DNA of 64,000 nucleotides from Bacillota bacterium (lineage in GTDB: Bacteria; Bacillota; Clostridia; Lachnospirales; Lachnospiraceae). A program made the translations under genes and the position numbers. The DNA lies in contig JAEYRK010000053.1 of assembly GCA_023435645.1 (NCBI GenBank), positions 1 through 64,000 on the forward strand. The letters are read 5' to 3'. This document shows, piece after piece, positions 17,324 through 25,229 of this stretch (position 1 is its first letter; the number at the start of each line of letters is the position of its first letter). The notes below the pieces were generated by a model, which was not told the DNA's origin, did not search any database, and saw only the letters and a list, made by a program, of their open reading frames with translations.

Positions 17324-17956
17324 TTATTTTTTCCCCTTCGTAAAAGTATAATACGCTGATATTACAAATATCAATAGTTGTAGCGAATAAATAACAGCTC
17401 TTTCTGTTAGACCCATTATATTCCAATCGTTTGCGATTCCGATAGGATTGAATAGACCTGTAATTGTAATAATAATCGCCATAACAAGTACAAAAGTTCC
17501 TAAACATTTCATTTTTTCCTGCTTTATGTAGCCAACAGCTAGGACAAACCCAGCGGTAATTGTAGTGAACACAACAATAACAGTAACAGCAAGGTGCACC
17601 ATATTATTAAAGGTAATCTGCGCTTTATCACCAGATAATGGAAATAAAGAATATCCGAATATTGAAACAACATTCATGACTAGAAAAATGATCCATCCCG
17701 TGCGAACAGCGGACTGATATTTGTAAAAGGAAATGGAAATCATTCCGATAACAAATAATATTGTAGCAACACCGTAGATGATAGTAAAAATTATAAGCAA
17801 ATTTCTGTTAGGCGCTCCTACAGCAGTCAGCGAACTAATGTCAGTAGTAATGGGATTATATTCTGGCCACAATAACTGACCAATAAACGTATGGCATAAA
17901 TAGAATATAGCTCCAACCATGCCCATCGGCATTGTTAATCGTTGAAATTTTTTCAT
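17324..17956 (-). CDS. DUF998 family integral membrane protein (210 aa)
   Basis: A polytopic membrane protein with about six predicted transmembrane helices. The opening segment (GAIFYLCHTFIGQLLWPEYNPITTDISSLTAVGAPNR) is characteristic of DUF998. These proteins have no established function. A GGAGG ribosome site lies 8 nt before the ATG, and the length is typical. It is monocistronic and divergent from nothing obvious; the 270 bp between the fructokinase stop and this gene's stop show no further gene. Confidence 0.8.
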   Translation of the reverse strand: MKKFQRLTMPMGMVGAIFYLCHTFIGQLLWPEYNPITTDISSLTAVGAPNRNLLIIFTIIYGVATILFVIGMISISFYKYQSAVRTGWIIFLVMNVVSIFGYSLFPLSGDKAQITFNNMVHLAVTVIVVFTTITAGFVLAVGYIKQEKMKCLGTFVLVMAIIITITGLFNPIGIANDWNIMGLTERAVIYSLQLLIFVISAYYTFTKGKK

Positions 17957-18062
17957 ATTTTATTGCCTCCATAAATTATTAATAAATCTGAACTATATTT
18001 TATTTTATATGTAAATTAATAAATCATGATACCATGTTGATATGAAGCAGAATCAGATTAAT

Positions 18063-18100
18063 GAAAATGTCTTGACATAATTTACTGCCAAGACATTTTC
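18063..18100. terminator. Hairpin after the second CD3324-type gene
   Basis: Twelve-base perfect arms (GAAAATGTCTTG at 18063-18074, CAAGACATTTTC at 18089-18100) lie 5 bp beyond the minus-strand stop. There is no clear T-run, so termination is likely but not certain. Confidence 0.5.
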
Positions 18101-18105
18101 CATCA

Positions 18106-18387
18106 TTACTTATGTTGCTTACTCTTTACATCTGATATAATATTTTGTATCGTTCTTTCAGATAGAAAATATTGCTTTGCTAGATCCGGTACTTTGATGC
18201 CATTAGTAAATTGTAAATATATCTCTTTATTTCTGAGAGAAATTTTACCTCGGCTTCCACAAACCTCTCCCCATTTTCTGGCTTTATGAACCTTTCTTGG
18301 AATATATAAATAGCAGCCATCCGCATACTCTTGTATCAATGCTATGATATATTCAGGTAAAATACGATTTGCTTTTGCATACTTCAT
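18106..18387 (-). CDS. CD3324-type small HTH protein (93 aa), copy 2
   Basis: Paralogue of the protein at 1190-1447. Both begin MKY and share an ILPE motif, a Y-(I/V)-P segment and KWGE-x-(C/S)-GSR in the middle. A predicted helix-turn-helix follows at the end (VPDLAKQYFLSERTIQNII). AAAGGAG lies upstream of the ATG. It is probably a small DNA-binding protein of unknown target. Unlike copy 1, it has no mini-ORF leader immediately upstream. Confidence 0.75.
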   Translation of the reverse strand: MKYAKANRILPEYIIALIQEYADGCYLYIPRKVHKARKWGEVCGSRGKISLRNKEIYLQFTNGIKVPDLAKQYFLSERTIQNIISDVKSKQHK

Positions 18388-18949
18388 TTCAATTCTCCTT
18401 TATTATTTAAATATGAATAAAGAAGTCTCTTAACGAAGTAGCACGTCTACATAGCATCGTATTATGGTTCTATAAATTAGTCCAACCGATAGATTATTTT
18501 CCTCACTCTGATCACCCCACATTAGAAAGATATGAATAAAAATATTATCTTCAATATAACACTCAATTGAGAATAAGGCAATGAATATGATAAGTCAAAG
18601 CCTCTGAAACCATTGGCAATGTTTGCGGCTTGTACGCATAGGTATCTTTTTTCATTCGTTACTTAGAGAATTGTGTATGTTTGTGAAATATTCTATGTAT
18701 GAACACGCTGAGTATAATAGTGAATTACTCATACCATTGTTCTTTTTCAAAATACTATATTTTTACAAATCAATATGGTAAAATACAATAGTGAATAGAG
18801 TATAATTGAGTTCATAGCAATGACCATCCTTTGTTAATGATTGATGTGTGATCTGATTATACTTCTCGTAAGGGGACCATTGTTTTATTGAAGAAACCGG
18901 GCAATGTATCCCTGAAAATAAAGTTTTGATAGAAAACAGGGGGTAATAG
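18388..18949. other. AT-rich intergenic region, no gene seen
   Basis: About 560 bp between divergent genes. TATAAT-like hexamers occur (for example 18801-18806) but none has a convincing -35 partner at 17 bp. No open frame with a ribosome site, no hairpin of note and no repeat was recognised. Confidence 0.5.
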
Positions 18950-19954
18950 ATGAAGAAAGTATTTCTTTTGCTTATATTGATAATAATAACTCTTTGTAGT
19001 TCATGCGATGGAAATAATACTCAAAAATTGGCTGAAGGTATAGACATTTCAGAGATTCAGAATGATGATATACCAACACTCAGTGAAGAAAGCTTATCAG
19101 AAAATAATAAGGGTGATACTAAGGAAATTAGTAATCTGATATTTGATGCTTTGACATCTCAGAAAGAGATAAATGCAGACGATTTGAATATTAATAAATA
19201 TATTTTAGGGATTTACTTAGAAGGAAAGCAGATCTTAGCAAAGGAAGGTGATTTCTATTATTGGTATGAATGGGATGGCGAATCATATATTGAAGCGGAT
19301 AAAATAGCAGATAATTATAATGGAAGCGATTTTCTCGTCCTTACTACTGATAAGGAACATAATGAAAGAACGGTACATCTACCAGATTCAAAAGTAATAC
19401 AATTTCCTAGATTGATCAATGTGGTAGGCAACAGAGCAATCATTCAAACTACAGAAGATCAAAAGACACATTATAATTTCGACGCTGATCTATTAGCAGG
19501 TAGTGCAATTGAGATAACACATATAGATAGGCTCAATTCTGATGAGCGAAAACTGAATCGTTGGGAAACGCTAATAGCATTACCTGATGACAGGACTTTG
19601 TGTCATTATTTTATGTGGATGGATAACGCTGCTAATAGTTATTCTTTATGGTTGATTATTGATAAAAACAGCAATGAAATAAATCGTTTTACCACAGAAT
19701 ATTTTGATGACCTGGATAATATTTGCGTGAGTGAGAATGGGGAATACGTATGTTTCACATATGGACAAACGACAAGTCACCCTAGTATTCTCAGCATACA
19801 AGATGAATCTGTTTATTCTATATTTAAGGAATCTGACTTTTTTGGATTTGAAGCAGTAACATTCATGAATTGGGTGAACGAAGAAACATTAGCAATAGGC
19901 TACAGGAAGAACGGCGAGCAAATAGTGAAATTTCAAAAGGTTTTGTTTGAATAA
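18950..19954 (+). CDS. Uncharacterised lipoprotein (334 aa)
   Basis: A secreted, membrane-anchored protein of unknown function. A hydrophobic signal (MKKVFLLLILIIITLCSSC) ends in a lipobox with Cys19, followed by an acidic, polar stretch. The body has aromatic and Trp-rich segments (YYWYEWDGESYIEADK; DNAANSYSLWLIIDK) that resemble repeated beta-strands, perhaps a propeller-like fold. AGGGGG lies upstream of the ATG. There is no family I can name and no operon partner. Another lipoprotein faces it at 20035-21417, but the two show no evident homology. Confidence 0.65.
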   Translation: MKKVFLLLILIIITLCSSCDGNNTQKLAEGIDISEIQNDDIPTLSEESLSENNKGDTKEISNLIFDALTSQKEINADDLNINKYILGIYLEGKQILAKEGDFYYWYEWDGESYIEADKIADNYNGSDFLVLTTDKEHNERTVHLPDSKVIQFPRLINVVGNRAIIQTTEDQKTHYNFDADLLAGSAIEITHIDRLNSDERKLNRWETLIALPDDRTLCHYFMWMDNAANSYSLWLIIDKNSNEINRFTTEYFDDLDNICVSENGEYVCFTYGQTTSHPSILSIQDESVYSIFKESDFFGFEAVTFMNWVNEETLAIGYRKNGEQIVKFQKVLFE

Positions 19955-20034
19955 CATCGAGACGTAATGAAATTTAACAGGTATTCGCTCACCCTCTCTG
20001 ATAGACTTAATTATCCGGGTGGATATTGAATATT

Positions 20035-21417
20035 TCACTTTATAAGCCTGTATGCCATAGCGTCGTCAAATATAGCAGCCAAATCAGACTGATTGCCATA
20101 TTCAAAGCCTATTCTTCCTTCGTATGTCATAGAATCGCAGGAATCAGTAGCAATATACATGCGTAATGATTCACCGTCTATGCGTGTAAATTGTATCGTA
20201 GCGATGTAAGGGCAACCAGAAAAGCCATATATTTCCTCGCTATTTATCGCATTATCCATGAGTTTTGACAAGGAGGCGAGCTTATCAACATCATTTACAG
20301 TTTGCGACCGCAGCTCGGAAATATATGAGCCATCAGCTTGTTCTATCCTTTCTGGGAAATTAATACTTGCGCTCTTGAGAGGGATTTCAAACCACTTAGC
20401 ATCAAAACTTCCATAATCTATATCCGCAACATCTTGAATTTTGTCCATAACATATTTATATAATGCTTCGTTGTATTCAAGAGAAATAAATCTGTGATCA
20501 TCAGTGAATGACATCATGTAACCAATTGAATTCTTATTGCCAAGAAGCGAGTAATGCCTACCGTCTATAATCAGGTTAGCGCCTGTAGTACGTATGGTAC
20601 TGTCTTTCCTATGCAAGAACTTCCAAGCAGCTTCATGTGATTTTATACCATCTTCAAGGTATGAGGAGGAAAGATGAACACGAATTTCATCGAGTTCATC
20701 GCTGTTTATATCTATATAGCAGGAATATGGGGTTGAATAAAACTTCAATGTATCGTCGTCTTGATAATAAAACTCAATGCAGGGACTAGTCTCGCTATAA
20801 AAGGAAAGCCCTTTATTCTTTTTCATGAAATCAAGCAGTTCTCTTCCGCTTTCTGTAAATGCATATTTGAATACAGGATTAGTATTTTCATTAGAGCTAT
20901 CGCCTACACCAAAGCAAAAGCAGTCAAGTGTTTGGTTTCCTAATGGCATTTCAAGAAGGTAATAGCCTTCAACCTCATAGAGAATTGTTGGATTAAAATC
21001 TTTATCGTAATAGCCAATTTGGAGGATTTCGCCCTTTGTATCAGGCCCTGATAAATATCCACTATTAATGCTGTTAAAACCATTGTATTTAGGAGCATCC
21101 ACACGCCGAACGGCTAAATAATAATCCATATCTTCTCCAGCTGTTCGTCCTGTAATACTGTAGTGTCCTAGTAACATATCAGACAACTCTTTTGTTTTGT
21201 GTTCATCCATTTGCTTAAATGTAGCACCGTCAATATAGCTTTCTACAAGTGTGATATACTCATCCTGTGGGGTAAGTGGTTTTGGCGTTACCTTCAACAC
21301 TGTTTGAGGCGTGGAAGTTTTTGGAATATCATTAACAGGAGAAGACTCCGGTTTTGCACACGAAGTTGCTAAAAATACAACAAACAGCAATATGGTAAAT
21401 AAGTATGGTTTTTTCAT
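20035..21417 (-). CDS. Uncharacterised lipoprotein (460 aa)
   Basis: Predicted lipoprotein with signal MKKPYLFTILLFVVFLATSC (Cys20). A Ser/Pro/Thr-rich linker follows (about residues 21-50), then a large extracytoplasmic domain of unknown family. The last third contains ISELRSQTVNDVDKLASLSKLMDNA and FTRIDGESLRMYIATDSC, which recall DUF-type ligand- or peptide-binding domains of Clostridia, but I cannot name one. The ATG at 21417 is preferred to an earlier start because GGAGG lies 8 nt upstream. It ends 80 bp from the convergent lipoprotein gene with no strong terminator between. It sits just outside the integrative element. Confidence 0.65.
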   Translation of the reverse strand: MKKPYLFTILLFVVFLATSCAKPESSPVNDIPKTSTPQTVLKVTPKPLTPQDEYITLVESYIDGATFKQMDEHKTKELSDMLLGHYSITGRTAGEDMDYYLAVRRVDAPKYNGFNSINSGYLSGPDTKGEILQIGYYDKDFNPTILYEVEGYYLLEMPLGNQTLDCFCFGVGDSSNENTNPVFKYAFTESGRELLDFMKKNKGLSFYSETSPCIEFYYQDDDTLKFYSTPYSCYIDINSDELDEIRVHLSSSYLEDGIKSHEAAWKFLHRKDSTIRTTGANLIIDGRHYSLLGNKNSIGYMMSFTDDHRFISLEYNEALYKYVMDKIQDVADIDYGSFDAKWFEIPLKSASINFPERIEQADGSYISELRSQTVNDVDKLASLSKLMDNAINSEEIYGFSGCPYIATIQFTRIDGESLRMYIATDSCDSMTYEGRIGFEYGNQSDLAAIFDDAMAYRLIK

Positions 21418-21832
21418 ATCAAATACCTCCAATGAATATTGTTATTGAACTTCACCTGGCAAAGTCTCTGCCGTGGTAGCATATGAATCAATAATTGATT
21501 AAAATCAGTTGATCTTAATTACTATATAAAGTATTAATTTGCCAATCAAGTTTATGTTCATATATAGCTAATATTACCATAATATCATATTATAAAAAAT
21601 ATATAATATAAATAAATTTACCTACTCTGTATACATCAAGGCTATATTAATCAAAATCTCTGAATAAGTTAGAGGCAGAAGATATGCCCGGAGAACGCGA
21701 GAACAATCGCCATAAAGGAGTAAGATGAAGTATTATGTATCCGATTAATGTTTCAATTAGCTGTTCGTATTGGAGGTTGTTGCACTTAAATTCAAAGTAG
21801 TACACATGCAGTAAACATAAGCTATCTGACAA

Positions 21833-21883
21833 TGTCATAGAAAAAGAGGTATCAGTTTCACTGATACCTCTTTTTCTATGACA
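21833..21883. terminator. Perfect 23-bp inverted repeat abutting the distal att site
   Basis: Arms 21833-21855 and 21861-21883 are fully complementary around TTTCA. The hairpin directly adjoins the tRNA-Gly 3' fragment at 21883-21903. On the minus strand it would follow the end of the tRNA, so it is probably the tRNA's original terminator, displaced by the insertion. Confidence 0.75.
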
Positions 21884-21903
21884 GCGCGAGACGGGATTCG
21901 AAC
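21883..21903. repeat. Distal att-like copy of the tRNA-Gly 3' end
   Basis: These 21 bp are identical to 25033-25053, the last 20 nt (T-arm and acceptor) of the tRNA-Gly gene plus one flanking base. Identity stops abruptly beyond AAC. This is the expected product of site-specific integration into a tRNA 3' end. Confidence 0.8.
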
Positions 21904-21923
21904 AAATCCCCGCACACACAAAA

Positions 21924-22256
21924 CTAATAAATAGGAGGTTGTTTCCTCTTAACTGGCCGCAAAACCTCATATCCGAGGACTTCAGGATAATGACGTTGGT
22001 AAATTTGACAAACTTCTTCATTCCATAGATATTTCTGATTATTAAAGCTTTCAGCCTCGATATCATAATTCCATGCAAGATTCTCTACCTGTTTCATTAC
22101 TTCACAGTTATCTTTTAAATAATCGAAGGATGGATGGAAAAAAACTAAATAATAACTGGCAGGGAATTCTTTTTTCAACATTACCTCTGAAGCAGTTATA
22201 TCTTCCAAAGCCTTTGAAAAACGGTAAGCTGATAACTCCTTTATGCTGCCTTCCAT
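21924..22256 (-). CDS. HEPN-like partner of the nucleotidyltransferase (110 aa)
   Basis: Small protein downstream of, and overlapping by 16 bp, a minimal nucleotidyltransferase gene. This is the order seen in MNT-HEPN toxin-antitoxin pairs. The first 45 residues (AYRFSKALEDITASEVMLKKE followed by ASYYLVFFHPSFDYL) resemble the start of HEPN domains. The canonical RX4-6H RNase motif is not visible, and the C-terminal half does not look like a standard HEPN. It may be an inactivated or chimeric toxin, or a different partner. It is the last gene before the att-like repeat at 21883-21903, inside the decayed element. Confidence 0.5.
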   Translation of the reverse strand: MEGSIKELSAYRFSKALEDITASEVMLKKEFPASYYLVFFHPSFDYLKDNCEVMKQVENLAWNYDIEAESFNNQKYLWNEEVCQIYQRHYPEVLGYEVLRPVKRKQPPIY

Positions 22257-22567
22257 AAAACTACACCATCCTTTTTCACATTTTTATAGAAAGGCAATAC
22301 ATTCTCCCATCTTAAAAATTCATCATAATCAATGTCAATTACAGAAAAAACTTTGTCATATTTCAAATCCAAGTCTAAAGTAAAATCAATTAGTCTATCT
22401 TGTATGGGGTGACTTTTTGCATCTTTTAATATTATAGCTATATCAATATCGGATTCATCAGTAGCTGTTCCTCTTGCAACAGAGCCATACAGAATTATGC
22501 TAATTAATCTATCATTAAAAATGTTTTTTAATCCTTCGATTAACTCATTTGTAATCATGTAATTCAT
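22241..22567 (-). CDS. Minimal nucleotidyltransferase (MNT) domain protein, probable antitoxin
   Basis: A 108-residue nucleotidyltransferase of the DNA polymerase beta superfamily. The defining motif is intact: GS at residues 28-29, then the metal-binding D40 and D42 in DESDIDIAII. A third acidic residue probably lies in VIDIDYDEFL. In MNT-HEPN systems this subunit neutralises the HEPN toxin by transferring AMP to it. The ATG at 22567 follows AGGAGG by 9 nt; a longer frame starts 17 codons earlier without a better site. It is translationally coupled to the HEPN-like gene. Its presence as cargo of a tRNA-integrated element fits a maintenance module. Confidence 0.75.
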   Translation of the reverse strand: MNYMITNELIEGLKNIFNDRLISIILYGSVARGTATDESDIDIAIILKDAKSHPIQDRLIDFTLDLDLKYDKVFSVIDIDYDEFLRWENVLPFYKNVKKDGVVLWKAA

Positions 22568-22660
22568 GACTCGCCACCTCCTCATTTGACTATAGTTTAG
22601 CATAAATATAATTAACATATCAAGGTTCGTGAAAATTATGTTTATAATACACTAATGATA

Positions 22661-23179
22661 TTATTGAGTTAAGTCCTTTAACATAATTATTCCATGGAAC
22701 TTGTCTCCGTAGCAATTCGGAACAAATCCGGCAGGCTGATATCCTCTGCTTATTAAGTATGAGTAATGTTTTCTCCCACAGGATGATAGGCTTTTCAATT
22801 CTTCAGCATAATTACCTAATGGTTTCCCATGACAAGACATTTCTAAGGAAGTCATTGTTGTACGAATATTGCGTAAATCCGTTTCTTTGGCATATCTTTC
22901 TGCATAATCATATAAGATAGATATTTTTTCATCAGTATGAAAATTGCCATCATCATTCATACCCCAACCATTTAACTCAGCACAGCTATAAGAATCCAAT
23001 CGCTTGATACACATCCATCCTATGGGTTCTTCTTGCATTTCTGCCATATACCATCCTATAACATCAGTTGCTGTTATCTGTTCTAGAGCTCCTCTAAAAC
23101 TCCACCAATCAGGTTTTATTTCCTTCATTTATTTGGCTACAAGAGGTGCACTGTTTTTATTAATTTGAAATATATTCAT
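22661..23179 (-). pseudogene. GNAT-type acetyltransferase interrupted by an in-frame TAA
   Basis: The 155-codon frame 22661-23128 encodes a GNAT-like protein (IGWYMAEMQEEPIGWMCIKRL; SCGRKHYSYLISRGYQPAGF) but has no ribosome site. Directly upstream in the same frame lie 16 codons (MNIFQINKNSAPLVAK) whose ATG at 23179 has a GAGG site 6 nt before it. A single TAA (23129-23131) separates the two. The upstream stretch looks like a GNAT N-terminus, so I read this as one gene with a nonsense mutation. The alternative is a short gene initiating at 23128. It lies in the decayed element. Confidence 0.6.
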
Positions 23180-23459
23180 AACTAACCTCATGATTTTTGT
23201 TTTTCGGAACAAAAATATATTCAACTCGGTAATATAGACCTTTCAGCTACTTATCAATTATAACATTAACAATATTATATGACAACATATTCCAATAACG
23301 GTTATACGTAACAATTTGCCCCTAAATTGTCAGTATAAACGGATATTGGATTTTTTTATCATTTTTTTAAGATATCGAGTATTAAGTTAAATCATATTTG
23401 AGGTATCTAAGACGAAAGGAGAAATAAACAAATTAAGTTTTGTTAATTTATATTTCAAT
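23180..23459. other. AT-rich gap inside the element
   Basis: About 280 bp between the divergent acetyltransferase and integrase remnants. AAAGGAG occurs near 23416 but is followed only by ATA or TTG codons in the integrase frame. Nothing else is recognised. Confidence 0.4.
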
Positions 23460-24425
23460 TTGGAAGAGAAAAAGCTTTTGCAAGAATACATTTCTTGCGA
23501 TAAAATGAAGTCGGATGTGCTGGAAAGTATAGTGAAAGATATGAAGAAAGAAAAAGTTATGCAGAAGCATCCATACCAGATAACACCGCCGGTAAAGGAA
23601 GGTGGCCGTTACATGACGTATATCCTTGATTCAGAGACTAACAAAAGGACAAAGATTACATCGTTTACGGAAGACGGGATATATCAGAAGCTATATTAGA
23701 TTTATTTTCCAGCAAAGAAAGAAACTTTGGAAACAATGTATCCACTGTGGGTAGAGAAACGTAAGGGCAAGAACCTAAGTGACCGAACCATACACAGAAG
23801 CCAGAATCAATGGGATAAGTATTACAAAGGTTTACCAATCGTTAGGAAGTCTATTGACCGTATTTCAACAGAGGATATTGAGAATTTCTTTCATGCTTGT
23901 ATTAGCGACTTTAACTTAACCAAGCATGAGCTGAACAACATGAAGCTGATTTTCAAAGACCTTATGCAGCAGGCGAAGAAGAAAGGAATCATCCTATCCA
24001 ATCCATTTGATGATATTGAAATCAATCTCAGTGGATGCAAGCCTCCCAATAATCCAAAGGATGAAAGCAGAGTCTATCTCCCGGATGAAAAGGAGAAGCT
24101 ATTCAATCAGTTGAGAAAGAGATTAATGCAGATGCCTTATGAGACAGATTCTTATGTAGTGTTTTTGCTTTTTAAGCTGGGTCTGAGAATCGGAGAAGCG
24201 GTAGCCTTAAAATGGTCGGATATTGATTGGAATACTCGTGAGATACATATCCACAGAATGGAAGGTCTATGTGAGAATGAGCACGGAAAACGGCATGTAA
24301 CAATCTTCGAATATACGAAGAAGAAAAGTCCCGACGGAGACAGATATCTCCCATTAAGTGAGTATGAAGTAAACCTGTTTCAAACTGTAAAAAGGATTAA
24401 TGAAGAGGCAGGACCTACATACTAA
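23460..24425 (+). pseudogene. Tyrosine recombinase/integrase, broken by an amber codon and truncated
   Basis: Remnant of a site-specific integrase. Codons from 23460 encode a family-typical N-terminus (KKLLQEYISCDKMKSDVLES, then GGRYMTYILDSETNKRTK). A TAG at 23697-23699 interrupts the frame, and the same frame continues (IYFPAKKETLETMYPLWVEKR) through the core-binding domain (TIHRSQNQWDKYYKG, HELNNMKLIFKDLMQQAKKKG). It then enters the catalytic domain up to the first Arg in GLRIGEAVALKWSDIDW. Translation ends at 24425, before the HxxR and Tyr motifs, so no active enzyme can be made. No ATG or GTG with a ribosome site is found at the start. It is the likely former recombinase of the element at tRNA-Gly. 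Confidence 0.8.
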
Positions 24426-24529
24426 ATAACCAAGGTAAACAAGAAAAAACTAAAACTATTGTTAATGCGCTTTCAGACATGAATGGACTTGACGTACTCA
24501 TGAGTACTCAAATCTCATAAAAAGAAAAA

Positions 24530-24565
24530 TCCCCAGAGACCTTGATTTTTCAAGATTTCTGAGGA
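24530..24565 (-). terminator. Terminator after tandem unit 1
   Basis: On the minus strand nested stems (TCC/GGA, CAGA/TCTG and CTTGA/TCAAG) end in TTTTTCTTTTT. It follows the acceptor-like heptamer of unit 1 (24576-24582), as each of the other heptamers is followed by a hairpin. Confidence 0.75.
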
Positions 24566-24575
24566 AATAAGTTAA

Positions 24576-24719
24576 GCGCGAGAGGTCTTCTCACCACGCG
24601 CCTCCTCGCAGCGTCTTTTTGCTTCGCATATGGCTATGAAAGCAGCCATAATGCTCCGCAAAAAGCCGCGAGAAGAACAAGAATGTCGGCGTGTGAGCCT
24701 CCATCTTGTTCTTCCAAGG
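24576..24719 (-). ncRNA. Hairpin-rich tandem unit 1 (structured RNA or mobile palindrome candidate)
   Basis: About 144 bp, repeated at 24802-24948 with only a few differences. Read on the minus strand it contains GAAGAACAAGA with TCTTGTTCTTC (11-bp arms), a long central hairpin (CTTTTTGC...GCAAAAAG enclosing ATGGCT...AGCCAT), and GCGAG with CTCGC near the end. It finishes in CTCGCGC, the tRNA-Gly acceptor 3' strand, followed by a terminator. It is richer in G+C than the surrounding element. A non-coding structured RNA is the favoured reading, but a non-autonomous palindromic repeat is possible. Confidence 0.5.
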
Positions 24720-24755
24720 TTTACTCTGTGAGAGTACGAATCTGGTCCAGTACAT

Positions 24756-24799
24756 AAAAGAGAACAAGTCCATCCTATCGGATGAACCTGTTCTCTTTT
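24756..24799 (-). terminator. Terminator hairpin after tandem unit 2
   Basis: About 20-bp arms with two mismatches around TATC; the minus-strand end runs into TTTT. It lies two bases from the heptamer of unit 2. Its inner part (GGATGAACCT) is shared with the tRNA terminator at 24986-25031. Confidence 0.75.
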
Positions 24800-24801
24800 A
24801 A

Positions 24802-24948
24802 GCGCGAGAGGTCTTCTCACCACGCGACTCCTCGCAGCGTCTTTTTGCTTCGCATATGGCTATGAAAGCAGCCATAATGCTCCGCAAAAAGCCGCGAGAA
24901 GAACAAGAATGTCGGCGTGAGAGCCTCCAATCTTGTTCTTCCGAAGGT
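24802..24948 (-). ncRNA. Hairpin-rich tandem unit 2
   Basis: Second copy of the unit at 24576-24719, offset by 226 bp. Differences are few (for example ACT for CCT after CACGCG, AG for TG, and single-base insertions near CTCCAATC). All three stems are preserved. It lies between the tRNA-Gly terminator and unit 1 and may be transcribed on the same strand as the tRNA. No open frame with a ribosome site spans it. Confidence 0.5.
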
Positions 24949-24985
24949 TCGGTCTGTATGAGATCGAAAATTCTATCTTGAGCTT

Positions 24986-25031
24986 AAAATACAAGAAGGT
25001 TCATCCTTTCGGATGAACCTTCTTGTATTTT
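24986..25031 (-). terminator. Terminator of tRNA-Gly (perfect 21-bp inverted repeat)
   Basis: Arms 24986-25006 and 25011-25031 are fully complementary around a TTTC loop. On the minus strand the hairpin begins 2 nt after the tRNA 3' end and finishes in TATTTT. Confidence 0.85.
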
Positions 25032-25032
25032 A

Positions 25033-25053
25033 AGCGCGAGACGGGATTCGAAC
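25033..25053. repeat. Proximal att-like site in the tRNA-Gly 3' end
   Basis: Matches 21883-21903 over 21 bp and covers the T-arm and acceptor 3' half of the tRNA gene. The two copies bracket about 3.15 kb containing the integrase remnant and the nucleotidyltransferase pair. Confidence 0.8.
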
Positions 25054-25104
25054 CCGCGACCCTCGCCTTGGCAAGGCGATACTCCACCACTGAGCCACTC
25101 GCGC
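25034..25104 (-). tRNA. tRNA-Gly (anticodon GCC)
   Basis: A 71-nt cloverleaf on the minus strand: acceptor GCGCGAG/CTCGCGC, D-stem GCTC/GAGT, anticodon stem TCGCC/GGCGA with loop TTGCCAA (anticodon GCC), and T-arm GCGGG-TTCGAAT-CCCGT. CCA is not encoded. A promoter lies upstream at 25147-25175 and a strong terminator downstream. Its 3' end is the integration target of the adjoining element, which restored the gene on insertion. Confidence 0.96.
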
Positions 25105-25146
25105 ATATATTATGTTGTGTGTTGTTGTTTCGTAAGCACATGTCAT

Positions 25147-25175
25147 AATATAATATAGATTTGGATGTTTGTCAA
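25147..25175 (-). promoter_or_regulatory. Promoter of tRNA-Gly
   Basis: On the minus strand TTGACA (25170-25175) and TATATT (25147-25152) are 17 bp apart, about 40 bp upstream of the tRNA. Confidence 0.75.
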
Positions 25176-25229
25176 TAGCTTTACATAAGAATTTTTAGTT
25201 TTCTTTATTATTTATATTTTTTGTAAAAT

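Noticed and set aside
21647..22078. 143-codon minus-strand ORF overlapping the HEPN-like gene and the att repeat
   Set aside because: It reads through the tRNA fragment and a perfect 23-bp hairpin, with no ribosome site. It is not a gene.
24426..24545. C-terminal coding remnant in another frame after the integrase break
   Set aside because: A short frame ending in TIVNALSDMNGLDVLMSTQIS is present, but it contains no catalytic integrase motif and could not be tied to any family, so it is not annotated.
24572..24823. 83-codon minus-strand ORF across the tandem units
   Set aside because: It spans terminator hairpins and the repeated structured segment, has no ribosome site, and its predicted product is Arg/Cys-rich without any recognisable domain. 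The open frame follows from the GC-rich repeat.
21883..25053. CRISPR array or complete prophage
   Set aside because: Repeats here are only two to four, long, and tied to hairpins and a tRNA end, with no cas genes. No phage structural genes are present; the single integrase is truncated.
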